A DNA stretch of 64,000 bases from Pardosa pseudoannulata (Eukaryota > Arthropoda > Arachnida > Araneae > Lycosidae): positions 118,600,407-118,664,406 of the forward strand of contig CM063508.1 in NCBI GenBank assembly GCA_032207245.1, in the 5' to 3' direction. Under the pieces are notes generated by a model, which had not been told where the DNA came from, did not search any database, and saw only the letters and a program-made list of their open reading frames with translations. Shown here piece by piece: positions 13,426-26,847 of this stretch; within the stretch, counting starts at the first letter, position 1, and each line of letters starts with the position of its first letter. The position numbers and the translations under genes are program-made.

Positions 13426-16400
13426 CAAAATATACAAAACATTTTTAAGCAGAAATATTCAGTAAGTTATTTTATATACAGAAAACTTCTTACAAATTCT
13501 TTAAGTTTCTTGAGAAAAAAATACAGAAAAAAATATTACAAAATTGATGCCCTTAAAATACAGATCACTAAATTATATTAACTCTATGTAATAGTAAAAT
13601 AATCTTACTAACCTGGCCCAATAACTTTAACATCCAACTGGCCATTACCAGCATTTTCAGTGAAGATTTTAAAGTCTGCTATATCTTTAACCCTAACACC
13701 AGTTTGTTGAAGACCTCTGCCAGTAGCTCTGACCTTACGAGCATCACATACTGGAAAAAAAACATAAATTATCAAATACAGCAATATGATAAATACTTCA
13801 ATATTATAACACATTAAAAAATGCAGTATATGCACAGAAAGCACCACAGTTTAGGCAAATCTTTTAATAACTTTTTTTACAACACTTAAGTAATTTGGAG
13901 CAATATAAATCTGTTTCCATACTTACTACAATATTTAACTAACAATTTGGGCAAAGTCAACCTAATTTCTAGACTTATAAGCTGAAGCTTATTGACTTCA
14001 CATCTATATATTTTTGGTCTTTTAAGAGAAGATTTGTCCAACCAAAATAATAGTAATCAATTTGGAAATGTGTTTTATCCCAGTGGGCCTTATTGCATGT
14101 GTGAGAATAATATTTTGAAGATGTAAATTTAAAATATGTTGTAAGCATAACTTTTCTCAGTGAAAATTTAAAAGGCTATTATATATTATCACAATTAAAA
14201 ATTTGAATTGTAATAGCTCAGTGGTCAAAGATATTAATCTCAAATAGAAAATTGCAAGTTCATGGCTCAAGCAAACAAAGATCCACAATGTTCATTGATG
14301 GCAGCTGGGGCAAGTAAAATAGGTTCATGTATGCAATGTCCTCCAAATTCCTAAATAATGCCTCTGGAGGTGACAGGCCAAGCCTGGGGGGGGGGCCTCT
14401 GCTTCGAAATTATGAGGACCTACTTGTTTGTGTTGACCCAGAGAGTAATGTTGGTGCCTGTATGGTGTTCCCATAATAAAATGGTCAACAAATATCTGTG
14501 ACATGGTAGTGGTGAATGTTATAAAAGAATATGGCCCCACATTGGAAATAATGCTATTAATTCAACAATTGAATTCTTAATATTTATACTGCCACATTTT
14601 TGATAAATATTTTAGCTATACATAAAAAATAATCAATACAACCACCAAATATAATATTTATCATTATAAGGGAGCAATTTGCTTTAATAATAAATTCTGT
14701 AACTTCTGACACAGGCCACAAAGTCCATGGTTTGGCTGCCCCTGTTTGTTTTAAACCATGACAGTAATTTTATCTTATTCAAGTTTGTGAACAACCAATC
14801 TTTCAGTAAATCATTGTGAACTTTCAAAAGTAAAAACTTCCACGATTAAATCCATTCATTAATTATGAATGAATAATAACTGGTATTTTGAAAAAACTGA
14901 AACAGATACAATTCAATCTTATTGTATCTGACAAAGAAAAATCTGAGCTATTGCGTATACATATTTTAATGTATTCAATAAAAGCCAAAGGCAATGGAGA
15001 TGGCCAGGAATCCCACAGAATGTTATATTTTTATTTTCTGAATGTATGCATAAGTAAATAGAATTGAATATCAGTTAACTGTTATTTAACAACACTTATT
15101 TGAATTATTTCACAAAACATCTTACTTCGTAAATTAATGGTAGAAAAAACATTCCATAATTTGTATTAGATTTCATTTAAAAATAACAAAAAATATAGAA
15201 TTCTGATTATAGTAGTAAGTATACTATAAAAAAATTAATTTTATGTAAATTTAAATTTTGGCTATGACCCTCTTTTTAAATGTAACTCAAAATATTAAAA
15301 GAAACAGAATATTGCTTAATTTTCTTTAAAAAAAATAGTTTAAGATATGCATGTTTTAAGAAATTCCTAATGCATTTTACCAACAGAATTTCTGGGAATT
15401 CTTAAAAGCTTATTTCATCATTTGAAACACAGCTATCAAAAAATGTTAAATGTTAATTAAATACTTAACAAAACAATAGTATCTACAACTACGATTAAAT
15501 ATTTCACTGTTGATATATAAAATTCCTAAGACATCACACAATACCTCTGTTTTTATTTGAATTGAAAAAGAAGCTTTGAATACATCAGTAACTTACAATA
15601 CAGAATTATGTTTCTTACCTGGAGTAACTTTAACTCCAAATGGACTCTTGGGTATTTGTTGGCCAGCAAAGAACACGTTAACAGAGTGCATCCCAGTAGT
15701 TTGAGCTACATATTCACACCTATATACATTTTCTTCTGTTTTACGAATTCTGCAAGGAACAGTATTTCTGTTTCCTTTAGGATCAAGAATAATTACTTCT
15801 ACTTGACCACGTCCAGCATCTACAAGAAATAAAAAGAGTAAACCTCATTTAAGTTGCCTAAGAAAATAGCAAACCCCAAAACATCTGAGGAAAAGTAAAA
15901 TGAGAGCTATGAGTGTTATTGAGAAAATAATATTTAGTGCTTTAAAAATTTTAAAAACGCAGAAATTGATAAGCTAACAATATACATGAAGCACCTATAC
16001 TCTTCTTTCAAAATAACCGCAATACTTTATATAAAACATTTTACACAGTAGTACAGGATTTATAAGATATTGTTTTTGTACACTATAAATATTTAGCAAT
16101 TAAAGAAGATTAATAGATAAAAGGAAATTTATAAGGCTACAATACTCTTTAGCAGTTTAGATGTTAAAAGCACTTATAGGTACAATCATTAGAGATGAGT
16201 TTAACAAAATCTTACATTTGTAAAATTTAAATTCAAAATATGAAATACTTGGTCAAGATCCTAAACAACATCACATATATATGTAACCTCTTATTTTAGC
16301 CATTACTATCATCGTAACAAAGTTAGATTGCAACCATTTGAAAACTAGAATATAACACTCATATAAAAATCCTAGAAAATTCAAAATACAGTAATTTATA

Positions 16401-16519
16401 AGAAAGAGTAAGGGAAATGATAAGGAAATTGTGTTTGAAAATTTATGCATAATTACAAACATAAATTAACTGAAATGCAATAAATTACATTTTTCACCTT
16501 TTTAAAAATCACATCTACC

Positions 16520-16550
<31 letters not shown>

Positions 16551-18393
16551 TGTTGAAAAGGTAATGAAAAGTGAAAATTTATTTTTGAAAAATTTTTTTA
16601 TTTGCTAAAATAGTTAAAAGTACTGAAATATTTTATAAAAAAAGTTTATATATGATTCTAACAACTTACTCAAATGAATAATTAATATTCCAAAGGAATA
16701 TTTTATTTAAACCACATAGCCAAACTAATTAAGAATTCTATCATAGTAATATATAGGAACAAAGTCTTATAATTAAATTACATAAATTAAATAATAATAC
16801 ATAATACGGCAAGAAAAGTGAATATCTGTCTTCCTCTACTAAATGGAACTGGCAAATACATCTCTCCTTCCACACATTGGTAATGAACTATTCCATAAGC
16901 AACAGCTCACCAGTTGGCACCCTACTATTTCTTGATTTCCTGTTTTGACATGGTAATCCTAATTAATCATCAACGTTTACACACTTTAGATTTATCTATA
17001 AAACTTTTTCACCTGATAATTTTTAATCTACTTGTAATGCAATTTTGAATTTTAAGCAAAAAAAAAAATAAAATAAAAATAAAATAAAAATATAAATAAA
17101 TAAATAAATAAAATAAAATAAAATAATAAATAAAATTAAAAAGCAGCAACTATAAGCATAAAATCTTTTGGAACAAATTTACTAAGTGCTTCTATATTTT
17201 CTTTATATAAGCATGCATTTATAGAATTTATTTACCTTTAGTGAAAATATCAAAATATGTTGGCTTTCCAACCATAACTCCTGTAGGCTCCAGACCTGGA
17301 CCAGAAGCTGTAACTTTAGATGGGTCACCAGCATGACCTTCAACCATGACATTAAATGGACTTTTAGGAACTTCCTTTCCAGCAAAGACAACTTTCACTT
17401 TATGAAGACCTTCAATTTTGGCAGTGTAGGTAACAGTATAAGTTTTGCTGCGATCATCATTGAATTTTATCTCAACCTGTCAAAGTAATTAAAGAAAAAT
17501 TATGTAAACCATTACAAATCAGTACTAAATTACTTCAAAAAATTGTGTTTGGGGTGTGAAATATGTTATGATCCTAATTCCATATCTGATTACGCAGAAT
17601 CTAACTAAAAGAAAATTTAATGATTTAACTATATTTATCCTTTTACCCTAGTTATAAAGAATGGTGCTATTTCTTTGAAACATTTTAACTTTACTAACTG
17701 ACCTTAAATGAATCTGAAAAATTTTTTTAACTGCATTGTATTAATAAACACTATTTTATATCATATAAACAAGAAATATGGTTCAGACTTACAGGTTCCA
17801 ACTGTCCTTTAGGATTTTCAATAAATACTTCTACATTGCCTTTACCAGCACTAAAGGTTTCAATAGTGAACATTGTTTTTGCACCCACATTCACTCCAGT
17901 AGGTTCAATACCAGGTCCATAGCAGCGAACTCTGTTTGGATTTGTTCTTGGCCTCAGAGGTGCACCAGGTTTCAATTCAGCTTTGGGGTATTGAGACAAG
18001 TAAGTCATCATAGATAAATCATCTACATTAGGGTTCACCATTTCTTCTGGTTTTACCAACTATATGGGAAAAAATCAAATTATAATGATTAATATAATTT
18101 TATTTCAATATTCAACATCAACAACTTTATTCAGTACTTTCCAGAGTTTATACACATACAGATATATTAAACATTCTTCTCCTATCCAATAAATACAAAC
18201 CTAAAAACTACTTATATATAGAGAGAGCTATATATAGAAGTACTTATATAATAATAGAAGTACTTATATAATATAGAAGTACTTATGTAAGTACTTATAT
18301 AATACAATGTAATATATATATAAAAAAAAAAAAAAAATAAAAAAATAAAAAAAAAAAAATAAATAAATAAAAAAAAAAAAAAAATAAAATAAA

Positions 18394-18436
<43 letters not shown>

Positions 18437-21400
18437 AAATAAAATAAAAATAAAATAAAAATAAAATAAAAATAAAATATAACTTCTGAAATATTTACAT
18501 CTGCTGATAAATAAGCATAAATCTTAAATTCTCATAGTTACTTATTAACAGTTCAGCATGCAGAAAAAACTAAAAATAATTTTTCGAGATAAGATATGAA
18601 CGAAAGTCATTTGTATATTCAAGAAAATCCATTACTAAGAGTCAAAATCTGTTTTATAATAACTGATCTTCAGTTAGAATACATGGCATTCATCAACATT
18701 TTTCAAATGTTAAACAGCTTCTTAATCACCATAACCAATGCTTTATAAACAAATTTTAAATAGAACTTTTTACTATTTGTTAGATAATTTACTAAATAGT
18801 GTTGTACATAGAGTTATGCAGCATTTTTTAAATATTTCAAACAAGCTTGCCAAGCTTATTCTTTTATTGCATGCAATGAAACTGTTTATTTATTATCTTA
18901 ACTTAGTAGATGTTAGTAGTAGTAGTGCTCAAAAGAAAGGAACTTAAATATTTAATTTTTAATTATCTAAATGTACAACTTACTTGGGGAATTCCCAACC
19001 AGTTATCTGCAAGGTTCATGGCTTCCTTAGCATTCTGCAGAGCATTTTCTGGTTTCATGTCACACCAGTCAGGGCACAAACCTAGTAATTACATGAGTAA
19101 ATTTAGAACAATATCCATAAACAGATTTCAGAAGTTATTCAGATGTGGACTCATAATTTCTAGTAATTTCTGATGTCTAAATACTGAAAGCTAGTTTTTA
19201 TAATTTATATGTGATACTTTTAAAGTTACCGAAAATAAACAGTTTAATATGATTTATATTGGTATACAGCTTCAAAAGTTTAAAATGCATCAAAATCAGG
19301 AAATTTAAAATACAATATAAATAGTAATTTGAAGTACTAAATTATGTAATATAATGGGTGATAAACCAGCATTTTTGGGAACCATGGACAAAATTGTACA
19401 AAAGTGCACATAAATGAGTGAATCATATTTTAATCTTGCCGCATTAAATATGTGATGAATAGATAAATCTAATAATCTTCAGATTAAAGTTGGGTTTTTA
19501 GTATCATGGTCAGTTTTTTTTTAAACAACAAGGGGCTAGTTTGACCAGAGTCTACAGCCTAAATCTGATTCTGAATGATTACAAACATCCATGTCACAGT
19601 GGGATTTTAACTCTAGTAGTTTAAGTATGAAAAGTAAGTATATTAGCCTTAGGGAAAAAAGCAACAATATACAAGGAAAGCCAAAATGTACCTGGAGCCA
19701 AAGCATCCACCAAAGCTGCAACAGCTCGGCCATCATTCCAGTCAGAGTTGAAATTGTTGATGGGCAGATCAGGAAGTTTGCTCTGAATCCATCCAAGCAA
19801 CCTTTGTTTGGGTGAGGGTCCACTTTTCTTGTCAAAAACTGAGTCTCCTTCCTCACCCTCCCACATAGGAAGGGATATAGAATAGTGTAGAATAAGGGTC
19901 CATATTAAACCAAGGATGAGCTTAAGTTTGCAGTCAACTATATCTGTACTATCTGTAATAATAATAAAAAGCATTTGCAGTAACTTTTTAATGAAAAGTA
20001 AATTAATTCTTTAAAAGATATAGCTTTATCATTAATAATTTGTGAAATCTAATATTCTGGATTGGATTTAAGTAGAGTATGCAAATTAATATATTGTAAA
20101 ACTAGAATAATCACATCAGTCTTTTATAAAGGTTCTTCCGGTTTAAATATTATCATTATGCATACATTTTTCAAACCAAATTGAAACATTAAAATATAAA
20201 ATGCTCAGATGTTGTGTAACTAAGATTTCTCATATTCTGTACTTTAAAAGGTTCAGGAACCTTTACAAGTATACAAGCAGAATGACACAAGAGCTATAAA
20301 AATTTTTCATGGAAATTATTTTGCCATTTCTCGATAGGATGAAAAATATTACAGCTGTGAATTTTTCATGAATGCGGAAGATCAGAACCTTAGCTAACAT
20401 TTATTTGCTTGTTTTTGGGGAAAGTCTCAAACCAAACTGAACTGATTATTTTTAAACAAAAATTCCCATAAAATTTAGTAAAAAATTATATAAACTTTAA
20501 TGTTAATATTTAATAATAATGACATTAAAAATATTAAATTTAATACACACATAATATCAGTTCATTTTCAATTTTGGGCAATATGAAGTAAAGGTGTAAA
20601 ACAATTTGGAGCAAAAATGATAAATTTAAAAAAGTAGATAAGATAATCATTTTAAAATTAAATTTTGATTCAGAATGTAGTTTATAAAAATTTCATGTTT
20701 GAAAGTGTACTTTTATTTCAATATTAATATGCAATAAAGTAAACTCCAGAATTTTAGGAAGGGTATATCGAACCCGTTGAGACCTTTTCTCCTTTGGTTT
20801 GGAGAGCTACGGTCCACTTTTTGCACCATGAGAGCTAATAAGAACAGGACCTATTGCTTGAAGCCGCTTCCGAACGGATTCGAACCTACGAACTACGGTA
20901 CCGAAGATCAGCGCTCTAACCATTCGGCCATACTCTCCGTCTACGGTCCTGAGAAAGATAACTTTTAAAACTTTAAAATTTTAAAATTTCTTTTGTTTAT
21001 CATTATCATCTCTAAATTTTATTTTCAGCTTATCGAAAAAATGCTAGAGATATTCACAAAATTCGATTTCTAAAGGGGCTATTATAAAAAATAAATTAAA
21101 CTTTATTTTTTACATTAGTCTGGTTTTATTTTCGTTCTATCGAATACACTCACACTAGAGAGGGAAAAAAGAAAGAGAGAGAGAGATAATGATATCCCAA
21201 CTGGTAATAAAACGAAAACCCAGGAAATTTAAAAAAAAAAGGGGGGGGGGGCTTTCGTGTTGAATTCAAAGAGTGAAAGATAGATTTAAAGAAATCTCAG
21301 TAGATAACTTTAGGTGGACCACGACATACAAATGTAATATTCGATTTTAACAGAGAAAGTAGCTCAACATTTGTTACTCTTTTGTATATCAGTGAAAGTG

Positions 21401-24018
21401 GACTTTCTCTTTACACCTTGTGTGTCCAACCCAGAAGACCGAGTGCCGCTTTGGAAATGAATTTTAACACTGGGGCCGCATTGTTAAGAGATATTTGGCG
21501 TGAAGCATTACGATCCACTTTTTTGTTACACAAGGGTTAATGAGACCAGAAGCTACTGCTTCAAGCCGATTCCAAACGCCTACAAACAAGCCAGCAGCGG
21601 GATTCGAACCAGCGGATTCCGGTATCGAAAAACGTTTTACTTTCGGCCATCATCCAGCTACATATACATATTATATATATATTTTTTCGGTCAAAATTAA
21701 AAAAAAAAACATTAAAATCGTTTTTTGTTATTTTTAAGTTAAAATAACAATTAAACATTTATAATTGTACATAAATATTTATAAAAATAATAGTTAATGA
21801 TTCTGTTTGGTGCTCAACGATCTACTGTTACACATCGGCTAAAATAAAAGTCAATAAAACAATCTAATAATAATATCAGGGCGATATTTGTATCAACAAT
21901 AATTTTTTTGTATTCCGCCGCGGCCCCAGGTTTGGTTTCTCTTACAATACAAAATTACCAAAACTTAATATAGAGGATGGTTTGGTTTGCTTCGAAATTG
22001 TTGGTTGTTTGGGGCGCCTTAGCAGATTCGCTGTATCCCCCGTCGTGAGACTTAATGGATCATTCAGGGTGAGCATCTGGATTTATCAGTTCTTTTAAGG
22101 GTACACAATTATAAAACAATAACATTACATGAAAGGTTAATACACAATTTAACCCTAGACAGCAAATAATAATAGAAAAGTGGTAAAGTGAGAAAGTAAT
22201 AATTAGAGAGTAGAAAGTTTAAAAAGGGATAGGGAGTTTTTATGGTGATGCAAGCATCAATTTAAAAATTTTAATCAGTTTTTTTGGATTTTTATATTTT
22301 ATAATTTTTTATTTATTTATTTTTTATGGTTTGGTTTGGAGAGTTACGGTCTACAGTTTTGCTCACGAGGGCTAATGAGACCGGGACCTACAGCTTAAAG
22401 CCGATTCCGAACGGCAACAAATATCCATGCCATAGTGGGATTTGAATCCACGAACTCTGGTGCTGAGGATGATTAGATGCAATGTTTAACACGAGAACTC
22501 AATTATAAACAATTAAGCAAAATCTTAAAAATGGAATACTGTAAACTTGAGAATTTTTAGGAAGGCAGAGGAAAGGGAGGAGGCCCCTACCCTCTAGCTA
22601 TGGCCTTGAGAAAGGTAAGTTTCAAATCCGCAATTTCAATCCTTTGCCTATCATTTTGATCTCTAAATTCAATATTTACTATTAAAATAATTATTCTTTT
22701 GCTGTAATTTTCATTGCAATTAATACTCCCGTCATTAGGAGGTACATTAATGGACGCCTAGACACACGATTGAATCTTTCAGAATTACCAATAATTTTGT
22801 TTGTTGACATGAATAAGTATTCAAAGCATAACATTTAAGCAACAAAATAATCGGCAATAGTGTATTTATTAGATGAACAAATAGTGCCTAGCATCTCTTA
22901 TTAGAGACAGCTAAAAAACTATTTGTAGAATTAAAATTCCAACAAAGGCAAATAGCAATTTTATGAAAAATCTATCAAATTTTCGAATATCTCTTATTTA
23001 TAATTTTGTTATCTGGACCGACTATATACGATTTTTCGAGAGTAGCAAATCTATTTTCTTGAAAGGCTCATCGACTGAAATCATAAATAGCTTTAAATAT
23101 TTATTATACTATACAGCTTTACTTTACAGTACTGCTTTTATATGATACCAAATAAATCACATGTCGCGGAGTTAATCTTTTCCTATAAATGGCATCACAA
23201 GACGTTTAAAATAACTGCTGATCATTACAAAGGACAAGCTTTAATATTTATAGTTGTTTAAATTTATGCAATGCATATTAACTTATGCACATTAACTTAG
23301 GTCGGACGATGGCCGAATGGAAGGATATTACGGTACCATGGTTCGCGGTTTCGAATCTCGCTTGTAGCATGGGTGTTTGTAGCTGTTCTTGCATTAGCCT
23401 TCGTATAGTAAAAAGTAGACCATACCGCTTCAAAAACAAATCAAACCTAACCCCCATGAACTTAGATGTAAGATATTCATCAATAATGACTCGGGCATTC
23501 ATAGGTTAAAAATTATGAACATATATAAACAGACTATCGCAGAAGAAGCCACATTGACAGACCTTTTGATAATAATGTCAATATTTTGATTTTTTACAAT
23601 ATTTTCAGATTTTTGTGTTAAAATTAAAACATTATTTATTACAAAGATCAGAAACATATATTGAGTATACGAATCAATACAAATAAGGATTACAAACATA
23701 TGTAACACGTTTAGAAAGGTTCCGCGAAAAAATAAAGTTAGAAAACGCTGATATAGAATAAACAGAGTTATTAGAACAACTGCATGACAAAACTCCAAAA
23801 TCGGTTGTTATCTCCCGTCTCACTTGCAATGGTCATAGCTCGTTAAACACACTAAGCTTTCACTCCTCCTCGAAGAATGTTACTGACTCCAAATTCCTTT
23901 ACAAAAGTTTAGTGGTTTGAGAAAGATGAGACTGAAACACCAGCCCTTATCTGAGTCGTTTCGTATTTAAGTGGTAAATATAAAATAAAATAGGAATAGA
24001 CAAAGATTTAATCACTGT

Positions 24019-24071
<53 letters not shown>

Positions 24072-26794
24072 ATTTATATATATATATCCTTTCCACTTCT
24101 TTTCACACAAAAAAGATGCGTGTCTACTGTTCGCAATCAAATATTCCAAGATATTCTAGAAAAATTGCACACAAATTAATACTCCGGTTAAAAGCATGAA
24201 AAAAACAAACTACAAGACACAAAAAGATTGACATGTTTGTAATGTATTTCGAAATTTACAATATTTTGTATTTTAGTTTCCTCCATTTAGAAATTAATTA
24301 CGAAAATAGGCCAAATTCTCCAGAAAATCTACGGTTATTTTTTAAATTCAACATAAAACTTGACACGCCGACACTACTTTTTTAAAGCACTGAATATAGT
24401 TTTTTTTAAAGCACAACTACCATTTTTTTAGCGTCATTTTAAGTCATAACAATGAAATTGAATGTTCGACATTATAATTTCAAAGCAACCAGTAAATTAT
24501 TAAAGCAAGAAGGTATCAATCTCAGCGGGCGAAAAAAAAAAGTAAACATAGCCAAAATTGGTCACTTAAGCTGAATGATAGCAGCTTGTGAATTCATCAT
24601 TGCCATCAAGTGCTGAGGCAATAGGTCACTCGAGATGCAAGAAGAAAAAAATTGAACACGCACGCCAGAGACATACACAGAGGAAAGTTACAGATCTTAC
24701 CAAATACAGTAAGACATGCTCTGTGGCTATCTCTCGTCGTGCGCTCGGGAAAGCTCTTGAATAATCGCTACTTAATACTTTCTACCCGTCAGAAGATTTT
24801 CATCCACCAAAGGAAATTTGAGCACTGATAGCATTTATCTTAAAAGTATCACTACGTTTCAATGAGTGAAAGCTTCTTTCAGGCTCCATTTAATAACAGT
24901 TATAAACAGTTGAAAAGTCTCCTAACAGTCCGCTTAATAGTTTCAAGACTGAAAGTTTTGGCCGGTTTGTAGCCGGGGTTTTCATTTATTTTTAGAGACG
25001 GTCTGAAATTAGACTGAGTCAATTACATATTCACTATTTAACTAAAAAACAAAATTTAAAAAAGAATTAATTATTAATCGTAAATTTAAAACATTAAAAA
25101 TCATAAAATTTAATATATGTATCTAAAAGTCTATGCTAAATTTTGTGCAATATATTTTTAGCAAATGTATCAAGGAATCTCGAGCAACAATATTGAAAAT
25201 TTAAAAATATATATAGCAATTTAAAAAATTAAAATTTTTATTGGAAAATTAAATTTTGATTAAGTATGCAGTTTGAAGAATTTATATTTTAAAGAGTAAT
25301 TATTTTAATATTAAATGCAAAAAAACATTTTTTTGGGGGGAGGAGAAATTCTACGGGGTCGAGCCCCTGCCAGAGGGAAGATGAATTTCGGGGGAAGGAG
25401 CCCCAACTCAAATTCGGCTGCGCCCTGGTTTCAAATAATTATTCTACCTTAATGCTTTTATTATTTTGCAATGCAAAAACCCTAAGGATAAGAAAGAATA
25501 AAAATACACCCAAATGAAAAAAATATATATGTTTTCGTCCACATTCTATTAAAGAACATCGTAATAACGACTGAATTTCTACGACTACCTTTTACAACGC
25601 AATTAAAAGTATGAAGTTATTTGGCTTGAACTATTCTTTACCCAAAATTGACAAAGTGTAGCGTAAATACCTTATTTGAGAACTCATATTCCTTTTCCTT
25701 GTTTTTAATGGCAATTATTTAAACTTTTTTTTCTCATCAAATTTTAAAAATGTAAGTATAATTATATATTTACGGAGGTTTAGAGGAAGTTGAACTAGTC
25801 ATTCAGAAGTTTCAAGTAACTTAAGGAGAACATTTTCTATTTCCTAAAATTTGACAGCCATAATCTCGAAATCAAAAGACTATAATAAGAAGGACATAAG
25901 ACTAGAAAGGGACATTTGAAGAAAACTAATTATAAGATGCTTGAATAACTCATATTTAACGGTTAAAATTAGTATAAAATTGCAATTATTCTGAAGTTTT
26001 TTCCATTTGTACGAAGCTGTTCCGGAATAAAATCCAGTTTAATAAGCATGTTACGCTTGACAGTAAACGAAACTCATTTTAAGTACATATACAACTCCAA
26101 ATATTACTTTTTACTATAATTATAGGTTAGTTTAGTGACTCTTAAAAGTTATTAGAGTAATCACTGTGAATTCAAGCCGAAAGCAGACCTTGAACTTGCC
26201 GACTCTGAACTGAATGTGAGTGTAAACAAGAAAAATCATATTTGGTAAACCACAACCAACGGCCTAGCCAGACAGGTGTAATAAGGTATTCGTAATGTCA
26301 CACCGAAGAATCATCTCAAATTGGATCATCGTCGAGGTGATGAAGGTGCGACAATCTTTTTCTATCTTCATTTCGTATCCTCTCTTTCACCTGTTGACCT
26401 CACACTAAGAAGATTTGATTTGGAGCGCTACAGTGTACTTTTTTGCTACACAAGGAGCAAGTCAAATAATTTCACATGACCCATATCTTTAATTGCATCG
26501 CGAAAGGTAATCGATATTTAGTCGTTTTTACGTTCTTTTTATAGATTGAGATTGAAGAATATACATTTTTTATTTATATTGGAGTGTATTTTTAATTATT
26601 TCTTCTAAAGACCGGGACCTATTGCTTAAGGTCGATTCTGAACGGCTAAGAACAACCATGTTAAAACCGAGATTTGACCTCTGGGATCGAAAATCAGAGG
26701 CTTATCGTTATTTCGCAATCGTTTGACTACGTCGTTCCTACTAAGAAATTTAGGTCTATAGGTAGGTTTACCCAGCACGTTTCTACTTATTCAG

Positions 26795-26847
<53 letters not shown>

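Larger units (their letters stand above)
15820..17235 (-). other. Filamin intron 5, with poly-T and A-rich tracts
   Basis: A 1.4-kb intron. It has a 27-base T run at 16525-16551 and an A-rich AAAT/AAAAT array at 17058-17142 just upstream of exon 6 in plus coordinates. No gene. Confidence 0.7.
18060..18983 (-). other. Filamin intron 3, with tandem and A-rich repeats
   Basis: A 920-base intron. At 18220-18302 the unit TAGAAGTACTTATATAAT is repeated three to four times. It is followed directly by an A-rich tract at 18322-18478. Confidence 0.75.

Noticed and set aside
20860..20940. Minus-strand tRNA-like sequence TGGCCGAATGG...GGTTCGAATCC
   Set aside because: Same reasoning; the body after box B matches other SINE copies and the 3' acceptor arm is absent.
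23299..23375. tRNA-like head with good box A and box B
   Set aside because: No acceptor stem can be closed and the sequence continues into the SINE B body, so it is a SINE, not a tRNA gene.
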